Below are positions 1-5,459 of a DNA stretch of 8,193 nucleotides, piece by piece. Each line of letters begins with the position of its first letter. Positions within the stretch are counted from its first letter, which is position 1. The notes beneath the pieces were generated by a model that was given only the letters and a program-made list of their open reading frames with translations, did not search any database and had not been told where the DNA came from. This stretch comes from JAWLGW01 sp964569055 (lineage in GTDB: Bacteria > Planctomycetota > J058), in contig CAZMSZ010000346.1 of assembly GCA_964569055.1 (NCBI GenBank), positions 1 through 8,193 on the forward strand, written 5' to 3'. Both the position numbers and the translations under genes were made by a program.

Positions 1-1023
1 CTCCGCGCCGCCCACCAGCTCCTCCGCCAGCGCCAGCAGCTTGGCCAGCTCGGCCGCGAACGCCTCGGCGTCGGGGTAGCGGTCACCCGGCTTCTGCGCG
101 GTCGCGCGCTCGATCACCGCCAGCAGCTCCTTGGCGACGCCGATGTCGGCGGTGCGGCGCGCCACGCGCTCGAGGCGCATGGCGAACTGGATCTTGGCGC
201 CGAGGACCGCCTGAGCGTCGTCCCCGGGCGGCGCGGGCGCGCGGCGGGGGCCGCGCATGACCTGCTGGACCTGCTGGACCGCCTCGAACACCTCGGCCGC
301 TTGCTCGTCCTCGCCGTAGTCGAGCGCGCCCAGGCTAGTGATCGCGCTCAAAGCCGCCTGCTGGGGCGTAGCGGCGCCGCCGCTCGGGAGCAGGATCGCC
401 GGGAAGCGCTCGCGAATGAACAGCGAGTAGAGCATGACGCCCAGGGCGTACACGTCGGCGCTCAGGTCGAGCTCGCCGCCCGCGACCTGCTCGGGCGCGG
501 CGAAGCGGGCCGAGAACGCCTCGAACCGGCGGGGCCCCGACCGCTGCGCCATGCGCAGGTCGCCGAGCAGGAGCTCCTCGGGCGCCTCGCTCCAGCTCAC
601 CGCCTCCGGCTTGAGGTCGCCGTGGAGCCAGCCGGCCTGGTGCAGCGCCGCCACCGCGCGGGAGAGCGCGATGAAGCTGCGCAGCAGCCAGCGCAGGTCG
701 AGCGGGTAGGCGAGCTTCAGGCTCTGGCGCCAGGCGAACCCCACCGTGAGCGCCTCGTCCCCCGCGCGGCAGGTCCACAGCAGGCGGAGCAGCCCGCGGT
801 GCGGGACGGCGCGCGCGACCTCCACCTCGTTGAGGAGCAGCTCCACCGCCGACCCGAGGCCCGAGCGGATCAGCTCCAGCGACCCGTCGGGGCGCTCGCC
901 CACCCAGGCGTCGAACTCGGTGGAGGGGATCGACTGCACCCGGCGCAGCTCGCGCGTGGGCTGCCAGAACAGGCCGGTGCGCCGGTGCGCGTCGAGCGCC
1001 TCGCGCAGCTCGCGGCTCAGCAC
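1..1023 (-). CDS. Protein-kinase-like protein, probable pseudokinase, C-terminus beyond window edge
   Basis: The frame is open from a GTG at 1023 to the left edge, giving 341 visible residues with no stop. The kinase fold is recognised from HGDLKPE (residues 134-140), the activation-segment end AAPEQV (175-180) and the alpha-F segment SADVYALGVMLY (188-199). Several catalytic positions are altered. The glycine-rich loop is absent, the VAIK-type lysine aligns with Arg53 (LELIRSG), the metal-binding Asn after the catalytic loop is Ala141, and DFG reads DLR (155-157). With Lys and Asn both lost, a pseudokinase or very atypical enzyme is likely; this is inference. It resembles the upstream neighbour closely, including a C-lobe insertion that ends in VLGAK (273-277). 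The start is chosen because GGGAGG lies 6 nt upstream and the GTG overlaps the neighbour's stop codon (GTGCTGA), which implies translational coupling. No membrane segment is visible. The remaining C-terminus is not seen. Confidence 0.85.
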   Translation of the reverse strand, partial: MLSRELREALDAHRRTGLFWQPTRELRRVQSIPSTEFDAWVGERPDGSLELIRSGLGSAVELLLNEVEVARAVPHRGLLRLLWTCRAGDEALTVGFAWRQSLKLAYPLDLRWLLRSFIALSRAVAALHQAGWLHGDLKPEAVSWSEAPEELLLGDLRMAQRSGPRRFEAFSARFAAPEQVAGGELDLSADVYALGVMLYSLFIRERFPAILLPSGGAATPQQAALSAITSLGALDYGEDEQAAEVFEAVQQVQQVMRGPRRAPAPPGDDAQAVLGAKIQFAMRLERVARRTADIGVAKELLAVIERATAQKPGDRYPDAEAFAAELAKLLALAEELVGGAE

Positions 1024-2294
1024 GCGCCACCTCCCGCGACCCCGAGCGCGTCGAGCGCCTCGAGCATGCTGGCCGCGTCGGGGAAGCGGTCGGCCGGGTC
1101 GATCGCGGTGGCGCGCTGGACGATCGCCAGCACGCGCCCGGTGAGGTGGATCTCGGCGTTGACGTCCTGCGTGCGGCTCAGCTCGGACGAGAACAGGTAC
1201 TTCGCCCCGAGCACCTTGCGCTCCGACTCCGGATCGGGCGGGGGCGGCGGCGCGTTGCCGAGCTGCTGCTGAGCGACCATCTTGTTGAGGGAGTTCAGCT
1301 TGCCCATGAACACGGTCTGCTCGGGCAGGTAGGCCCGGTTCATGGCCTTCTTCGCCTTGAGCAGCTTGAGGAACGGCTCGGGCTCGCCCCGCTCCTCGAG
1401 CACGGCCGGGAAGCGGTCGTGGGTGAACAGCATGTAGAGGATCACGCCCACGGCGTAGAGGTCGGCCCGGAAGTCGACGCGGTCGCCCACGACCTGCTCG
1501 GGCGCGGCGAACAGCGGGGTGTAGGCGCCGAACCGGCTGGGGCCCGGCTCCTGCGCGATGTTCCAGTCGATCAGCACCGGGTCGGCCCCGCCGCGCAGCA
1601 GGAGGTGCTCGGGCTTGAGGTCGCCGTGGAGCACCCCGCGCCCGTGGACCTGCACCAGCGTGGCCAGCGTCCCGCGCACGATCGCCAGCACGCGCGGGAT
1701 CGCCAGCGGGAAGCGCAGCTCGGCGCCCTCGACGTGCTCGAACACGCACACGAGCTGCTCGTCGTCGGCGCGCTGGTCGCGCAGCGCGATCACCCCGGGG
1801 TGCGGGCCGATCCGCCGCAGCGCCGCCAGCTCGTTCTCGAGCAGCCGCCGCCCGGCCGGGGAGCTGGCGACCTTCACGAACTCGCGCGAGCCGTCCTCGA
1901 GCGTCCCGACCAGGTGGCGCACGCGCCCGTCGTCCACCACGCGGGTCTTCACGTAGCGCCGCAGCAGGTCCGCCTCGCGCCGCGCCCGCCGCTCCTCATC
2001 CTGGCGCGACAGCTCGGCGATCCGGTCGCCCACCAGCTCGCTCGACAGCCGGACCCCGCAGGCGCCGCAGTGCCCGTCGCTCGCCACGCACGGCGCCTCG
2101 CAGCGCGGGCACGGGTAGCGGAGCCGCGCGCCGCACCCCACGCAGAACGTGTCGTCCAGGCCGGCGGGGCGCTCGCACCCGGCGCAGCGGAGGGGCGCCT
2201 CGGCCGCGCCGGCCTCGGCCAGGAGGCGGCGCCCCTCGCGCACCAGGGCCAGCAGATCGCGCGCGGCGTCCGACGGTGGTCGGGAGTGGCTCAT
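1017..2294 (-). CDS. Double-zinc-ribbon protein with divergent Ser/Thr kinase-like domain
   Basis: This 425-residue soluble protein begins with four CxxC knuckles (Cys37/40, 51/54, 62/65, 76/79), a DZR-type double zinc ribbon. A basic/acidic helix (about 90-118) follows, then a kinase fold. Kinase landmarks are Lys141 (FVKV), helix-C Glu153 or Glu155, HGD at 223-225 with Lys227, DWN (243-245) in place of DFG, AAPEQV (263-268) and RADLYAVGVILY (277-287). The Gly-rich loop is not recognisable, and the Asn of the usual DLKPEN motif is His230. Lys, catalytic Asp and DFG Asp are kept, so weak activity is possible. The C-lobe holds a roughly 70-residue insertion (about 310-385) containing a proline run. 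I prefer ATG 2294 to the in-frame GTG at 2312 because the zinc ribbon needs no more residues and a -10-like TATCCT lies just upstream. It is first in a two-gene operon with the downstream kinase-like gene. Its substrate is unknown. Confidence 0.88.
   Translation of the reverse strand: MSHSRPPSDAARDLLALVREGRRLLAEAGAAEAPLRCAGCERPAGLDDTFCVGCGARLRYPCPRCEAPCVASDGHCGACGVRLSSELVGDRIAELSRQDEERRARREADLLRRYVKTRVVDDGRVRHLVGTLEDGSREFVKVASSPAGRRLLENELAALRRIGPHPGVIALRDQRADDEQLVCVFEHVEGAELRFPLAIPRVLAIVRGTLATLVQVHGRGVLHGDLKPEHLLLRGGADPVLIDWNIAQEPGPSRFGAYTPLFAAPEQVVGDRVDFRADLYAVGVILYMLFTHDRFPAVLEERGEPEPFLKLLKAKKAMNRAYLPEQTVFMGKLNSLNKMVAQQQLGNAPPPPPDPESERKVLGAKYLFSSELSRTQDVNAEIHLTGRVLAIVQRATAIDPADRFPDAASMLEALDALGVAGGGAC
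1030..1035 (-). promoter_or_regulatory. Ribosome binding site for the downstream kinase-like gene
   Basis: GGGAGG on the minus strand lies 6 nt before GTG 1023, inside the last codons of the upstream kinase-like gene. It decides the start of the downstream gene and supports coupled translation of the pair. Confidence 0.7.
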
Positions 2295-2300
2295 GGCGGG

Positions 2301-2306
2301 AGGATA
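2301..2306 (-). promoter_or_regulatory. Candidate -10 element, possible leaderless start for the zinc-ribbon kinase
   Basis: TATCCT on the minus strand ends 6 nt before ATG 2294. It matches TATAAT at four of six positions, including the key A2 and T6. No Shine-Dalgarno sequence precedes that ATG. A transcript from this element would start at or next to the ATG, the geometry of leaderless mRNAs. No convincing -35 box is visible in the GC-rich upstream sequence, so this is tentative. Confidence 0.3.
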
Positions 2307-2347
2307 GCGCACCCGCCGCGCCGTCGCCCGCCGCCCCCCCGGCGCTC

Positions 2348-2354
2348 AGGAGGG
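2348..2354 (+). promoter_or_regulatory. Strong Shine-Dalgarno for ppk2
   Basis: AGGAGGG lies 5 nt before ATG 2360. It identifies this ATG as the start rather than the in-frame GTG at 2276, which lies inside the divergent kinase gene. The preceding GC-rich stretch shows no clear promoter hexamers. Confidence 0.8.
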
Positions 2355-2359
2355 TCCTC

Positions 2360-3235
2360 ATGCCCGAGCCCGTCCCGAGCCCGTACCTGGTCCCGTTCGA
2401 CGGCTCCTTCCGCCTGGCGGACGCGCCCACCCGCCCCGCCGACGACCCGGGCAAGAAGGAGTGCAAGCGCCGCCTGGCGGCCGCCACCGAGCGCTCGGGC
2501 GAGCTGCAGCGGATGCTCTACGCGCAGGACCGCTGGGCGCTGCTGCTCGTGTTCCAGGCCATGGACGCGGCCGGCAAGGACAGCACGATCCGCGCGGTCA
2601 TGTCCGGAATCAACCCGGCCGGCTGCCAGGTCCACTCGTTCAAGCGCCCCTCGGCCGAGGAGTACGACCACGACTTCCTCTGGCGGACGTCGCTGCGCCT
2701 GCCCGAGCGCGGCCGGATCGGGGTGTTCAACCGCAGCTACTACGAGTCGGTGCTGGTGGTCCGCGTCCACCCCGAGCTGCTCGAGCAGGAGAAGCTGCCG
2801 ACCGAGCTGGTGACCGCGCGGATCTGGGACGAGCGGCTGGAGTCGATCCGCGAGCACGAGCGCCACCTCGCCCGCAACGGCGCGGTGATCCTCAAGTTCT
2901 TCCTCAACGTCTCGCTCGAGGAGCAGCGGCGCCGCTTCCTCAGCCGGCTGAAGGAGCCCGAGAAGCACTGGAAGTTCTCGGCCAGCGACCTCGAGGAGCG
3001 CGCGCTGTGGCCGCGCTACATGGAGGCGTTCGAGGCGGCGCTCCGCGCGACGTCGCGCCCGTGGGCGCCGTGGTACGCGATCCCGGCCGACGACAAGCCC
3101 TACCTGCGCATGACCGTGGCCGAGCTGGTCGCGCAGGCGCTGGACGGGCTCGGGCTCCACTACCCGCGCCTGGGCGAGGAGGCCTTGGCGGAGATGGGGC
3201 GGCTGCGCCGGCTGCTCGCGGGCGAGGAGGGCTAG
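2360..3235 (+). CDS. ppk2: Polyphosphate kinase 2 family (PPK2, class III-like) polyphosphate:nucleotide phosphotransferase
   Basis: This is a single-domain PPK2 of 291 residues, the usual length for the family. PPK2 enzymes transfer phosphate reversibly between polyphosphate and nucleoside mono- or diphosphates in the cytoplasm. Walker A is FQAMDAAGKDST (65-76, Lys73). It is followed by MSGINPAGCQV (81-91) and the EEYDHDFLWR segment (100-109), a form I associate with class III PPK2s acting on AMP and ADP. The Walker B region is GRIGVFNRSYYE (118-129), with Asn124 where class I enzymes have Asp. A basic lid region (KEPEKHWKFS) and the C-terminal PWYAIPADDKPYLR segment are present. All expected core elements are intact, so it is probably active. 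Class assignment is from motif memory, not alignment. The downstream methyltransferase starts 3 bp after its stop, so the two are probably co-transcribed. It is divergent from the zinc-ribbon kinase gene, with a 65-bp gap. Confidence 0.95.
   Translation: MPEPVPSPYLVPFDGSFRLADAPTRPADDPGKKECKRRLAAATERSGELQRMLYAQDRWALLLVFQAMDAAGKDSTIRAVMSGINPAGCQVHSFKRPSAEEYDHDFLWRTSLRLPERGRIGVFNRSYYESVLVVRVHPELLEQEKLPTELVTARIWDERLESIREHERHLARNGAVILKFFLNVSLEEQRRRFLSRLKEPEKHWKFSASDLEERALWPRYMEAFEAALRATSRPWAPWYAIPADDKPYLRMTVAELVAQALDGLGLHYPRLGEEALAEMGRLRRLLAGEEG
3224..3231 (+). promoter_or_regulatory. Ribosome binding site within the ppk2 3' end
   Basis: GAGGAGGG, coding the last residues of PPK2, lies 7 nt before GTG 3239. 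It supports the GTG start of the methyltransferase and translational coupling. Confidence 0.75.
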
Positions 3236-3238
3236 CGC

Positions 3239-3952
3239 GTGAGCCTCCTCCGCAAGGCGCTCTACTGGGCGCGCGACCGGCGCGCGCGCCGCATGTTCGA
3301 GCTGCTCCCCGGGGTGATCCGGGGCGCCGTGCTCGACATCGGCGGGGGCGACTTCGTGGCGCGCGGCGCCGGACGCGGCTGTCGGTTCGACCGCTGGGTC
3401 GTGCTCGAGCCGGGGCCGTTCTCGGGGCCAGCGCCGGCCGACCCGCGGGTCGCGCGGGTCCGCGGCGACGGGTGCGCGCTCCCGTTCGGCGACGAGGCGT
3501 TCGACGCGGTGCTCGCGATCCAGGTGCTCGAGCACGTGTTCGAGCCGATCGCGCTGGTCCGCGAGGCGGCCCGGGTGCTGCGGCCGGGGGGGCACGCCGT
3601 GTTCCTGTTCCCGCAGACCGCCAACCTGCACCTCGCGCCGCACCACTACCAGAACCTCACGCGCTACTGGGCGGAGCGCGCCGCGGCGGCCGCGGGCCTC
3701 GAGGTCGTCACGCTCGAGCCCCTCGGCGGGGCCTGGTCGAGCGTGGCCTCGCGCTACTTCTACTTCCTGCTCCAAACGGCAGGCGCCGAGGGGACCCGCT
3801 ACCCCGACGCGCCGCGCAAGCCGCTGTTCTACGCGCTGCTCCCGTTCATGGCGGGCTTCGCCGCCGCGAGCATCCCGGTCGCGATGCTGTTCAGCCTGGC
3901 CGACATGCCCGAGGAGGCCAACAACCACTTGCTGATCGCGCGCCGCCCCTGA
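3239..3952 (+). CDS. Class I SAM-dependent methyltransferase (Methyltransf_11-like)
   Basis: This is a 237-residue protein starting at GTG. SAM-binding motif I is VLDIGGGDF (31-39), with GGG in place of the commoner GCG. The acidic residue after strand 2 is Glu57 (VVLEPG). Then come DGCALPFGDEAFDAVLAIQVLEHV (from residue 77, split here as DGCALPF and FDAVLAIQVLEHV), which is motif II plus the LEHV helix, and LRPGGHAVFLFP, the typical motif III region. Its substrate cannot be named. Relatives of this kind act on small molecules, lipids or glycans, often in envelope-glycan clusters. Near the C-terminus (about 196-221) lies a hydrophobic stretch (FYALLPFMAGFAAASIPVAM), which could be a membrane-contacting hairpin or simply core packing. 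Only 3 bp separate it from ppk2, so the two are co-expressed; a functional link is not evident. Confidence 0.9.
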   Translation: MSLLRKALYWARDRRARRMFELLPGVIRGAVLDIGGGDFVARGAGRGCRFDRWVVLEPGPFSGPAPADPRVARVRGDGCALPFGDEAFDAVLAIQVLEHVFEPIALVREAARVLRPGGHAVFLFPQTANLHLAPHHYQNLTRYWAERAAAAAGLEVVTLEPLGGAWSSVASRYFYFLLQTAGAEGTRYPDAPRKPLFYALLPFMAGFAAASIPVAMLFSLADMPEEANNHLLIARRP

Positions 3953-3988
3953 TCGCGGGCCGCCGCCCAGCCGCGTCGCCGCTCGTGC

Positions 3989-3994
3989 GAGAAT
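3989..3994 (+). promoter_or_regulatory. Candidate -10 element upstream of the RING-like gene
   Basis: GAGAAT lies 7 nt before GTG 4002 and matches TATAAT at four of six positions, including A2 and T6. The 49-nt gap after the methyltransferase contains no good Shine-Dalgarno sequence. A separate, leaderless transcript is possible, but read-through from the ppk2 operon is equally plausible. Confidence 0.2.
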
Positions 3995-4001
3995 CGCGCG
4001 C

Positions 4002-4895
4002 GTGAGCCTCACGAGCTGCGCGAGCTGCGGGACCCGGCTGAGCGGCGCGGTCCGCCGCTGCGGCGGGTGCGAGGCGCCGCACCACGAGCCGTGCGCCGCG
4101 CTCGCGCCGAGCTGCGGCGCGTGCGGCGGCGAGCTGGCTGGACCCCACGAGGGGCGGCGGCTGCCGCGCCTCGGCGCGCTGGCCCGGCTGATCGAGCGGC
4201 GCGGCGGTCTGAGCGCGCCCGAGGGCGCGTGCGCGGTGACGCTGCTCCCCGCCGCCCGGCGCGCGCGTGAGCAGGCCGAGGCCGCGCAGGCCGTCGCCGA
4301 GGTGCTCGGCGCCACGTTCGACGAGGGGCGGCTCCACCTCGCCGCCGACCACCCCGAGCCGCTGGTCCGCGTGGACGCGGCGGCCGAGGCGGAGGCGCTG
4401 GTGGGCGCGCTCGAGCGGGCCGGCCTGACGGCGGCCTCTGTGCCGCTCGGCGCGCTGCTGGCGCCGCTCGCGGCGTTCGAGGCCGACGCGGTGACCGTGG
4501 GACCGCCGCTCGGCTGCCGCCGTGGCGACGAGGTGCGCGTGCTCGCGGAGGGCGCGCCGCGCCTGGTCGTCTCGGCGCAGCTCGTGCGCGTGGAGCGCGG
4601 CGCCGCCCCCGGTCCGGGCCGCCCCGAGCGGCGCCGCGTCGAGCCGATCGGGCTGGTGTTCGAGCCGGGCGCGGCCGAGCCCGTGCTCCTGAGCGCGCGC
4701 CTGATGCGCGAGCTGCCCGGCGCCAGCTCGCTCTCGCAGCGCCTGGCCGCGCTGCTCGAGCGGCTGGCGGCCGGCGGCACGCTGTGCCTGCTCGAGGGGG
4801 ACAAGTCGCCGACGCTCCTCACCCCGAGCGGCGAGGGCGCGTGGCACGACAACCGGCCCAGCTTGCTGCTCGCGACGCGCCTCCTCGCGCGCTGA
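4002..4895 (+). CDS. Protein of unknown function with N-terminal prokaryotic RING-like zinc finger
   Basis: This is a 297-residue protein with a GTG start (MSLTSC). The first 42 residues hold Cys6/Cys9, Cys20/Cys23, His27 or His28, Cys31, and Cys38/Cys41. That is eight spaced ligands in C4-H-C3 order, as in cross-brace binuclear treble clefs; the C-G-G-C...H-H-x-x-C portion resembles the Prok-RING family. The rest matches no family I recognise. Residues 77-170 look like an alpha/beta unit of predicted helices and strands, with a segment EPLVRVDAAAEAEALVGAL (119-137). Residues 172-265 look beta-rich (VRVLAEGAPRLVVSAQLVRV), with an Arg/Pro linker near 201-213. There is no signal peptide or membrane segment, so it is probably cytoplasmic. 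It follows the methyltransferase by 49 bp on the same strand. Codon use is typical of the region, which supports a real gene. An E3-like role is not implied: prokaryotic RING domains often serve in protein interaction. Confidence 0.82.
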   Translation: MSLTSCASCGTRLSGAVRRCGGCEAPHHEPCAALAPSCGACGGELAGPHEGRRLPRLGALARLIERRGGLSAPEGACAVTLLPAARRAREQAEAAQAVAEVLGATFDEGRLHLAADHPEPLVRVDAAAEAEALVGALERAGLTAASVPLGALLAPLAAFEADAVTVGPPLGCRRGDEVRVLAEGAPRLVVSAQLVRVERGAAPGPGRPERRRVEPIGLVFEPGAAEPVLLSARLMRELPGASSLSQRLAALLERLAAGGTLCLLEGDKSPTLLTPSGEGAWHDNRPSLLLATRLLAR

Positions 4896-4923
4896 GCGGG
4901 ACCGTGTCGACGAGCGCGAGCAG
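4866..4923. repeat. 9-bp inverted repeat spanning a convergent gene junction
   Basis: CTGCTCGCG (4866-4874) is perfectly inverted as CGCGAGCAG (4915-4923), with a 40-bp loop. It overlaps the end of the RING-like gene and the 57-bp gap before the pseudopilin stop. There is no U-tract, so it is not a standard intrinsic terminator. In DNA this GC-rich, chance is a serious alternative. Confidence 0.25.
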
Positions 4924-4952
4924 GCGGGCGGCGAGGATGCCGAGGAACCGCC

Positions 4953-5363
4953 TCACTCCCGCGGGTCGTCGGAGCGAAGGTCCACGCCCTCTCCCTCGCC
5001 CCCCGGCGCGCCGTCGGCGCCGAAGCAGATCACCAGCGGGCGCCCGGCCGCGAGCTCGTAGACGTAGGCGTTGCCCCAGGGATCGAGCGTGATCGGCTCG
5101 CGCAGGTACGCCCCGCCCCAGCGGCGCGCGCTGGCTGGCTTCTCCCACAGGTCCTCGGGGCGCGCGGGGTAGCGCCCGACGTCGGTCTTGAACAGGTCGG
5201 CCGCCTGCAGGATCGAGTGGAAGTCGGCCCGCACCTTGGCGACCCTGGCCTTGTAGAGCTGAATCGCCACGTTCACCGTCACGATCGCGCCGATCAGGCC
5301 GATGATCGCGATCACCACCATCACCTCGATCAGCGAGAACCTTCGCCGCGCTCCTGCGCGCAT
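4953..5363 (-). CDS. gspG: Type II secretion major pseudopilin GspG-like protein
   Basis: This is a 136-residue protein with a short basic leader and a class III prepilin N-terminus, RFSLIEVMVVIAIIGLIG (8-25), which retains Glu13 at mature +5 and is followed by an amphipathic helix. The C-terminus carries the GspG hallmarks: LDPWGNAYVYEL (93-104) and CFGADGAPGGEGEGVDLRS (113-131), the latter corresponding to the calcium-binding C-terminal loop. GspG polymerises into the type II secretion pseudopilus at the inner membrane. The prepilin-peptidase site is odd: residue -1 is Arg8 (AGG) instead of the near-invariant Gly. ATG 5363 is chosen because GGGAGG (5369-5374) precedes it by 5 nt; an ATG six codons upstream (5381) is less likely. 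No other gsp genes flank it, so it is an orphan here. It is divergent from the zinc-ribbon membrane-protein gene and convergent with the RING-like gene. Confidence 0.92.
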   Translation of the reverse strand: MRAGARRRFSLIEVMVVIAIIGLIGAIVTVNVAIQLYKARVAKVRADFHSILQAADLFKTDVGRYPARPEDLWEKPASARRWGGAYLREPITLDPWGNAYVYELAAGRPLVICFGADGAPGGEGEGVDLRSDDPRE

Positions 5364-5459
5364 GTCATCCTCCCGGCCCATGCCTGCGAGCTCGACGCGG
5401 GCCGCGCGGGCGTGGTTCAGCGCGGGCTCGCTCGTTAGAACGGACGCGCGGAGGAGCTC
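5364..5459. promoter_or_regulatory. Divergent intergenic region between pseudopilin and zinc-ribbon membrane protein
   Basis: This 96-bp gap must hold the start signals of both genes. GGGAGG (minus strand, 5369-5374) serves the pseudopilin and GGAGGAG (5450-5456) serves ATG 5460. The only AT-richer patch is GTTAGAAC (about 5434-5441), in which TTAGAA or TAGAAC could be a -10 for the rightward gene. No clear -35 or operator is visible. Confidence 0.35.

Noticed and set aside
301..2813. Long plus-strand frames (301-1272 and 1146-2813) opposite the kinase-like genes.
   Set aside because: They mirror conserved kinase coding on the other strand and show no recognisable protein features.
2461..4005. 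A 514-codon plus-strand frame overlapping ppk2 and the methyltransferase.
   Set aside because: It is an Arg/Ala/Gly-rich out-of-frame reading of two genes with clear family motifs.
3235..4010. An identical 13-bp sequence (gcgcgtgagcctc) at the starts of the methyltransferase and RING-like genes, as a possible regulatory repeat.
   Set aside because: It is short, mostly coding (both proteins begin MSL) and easily explained by base composition.
2291..4852. An 853-codon open frame on the minus strand opposite ppk2, the methyltransferase and the RING-like gene.
   Set aside because: Its translation is low-complexity Arg/Ala/Pro/Ser with no motifs. It is a by-product of high GC opposite three well-supported genes.
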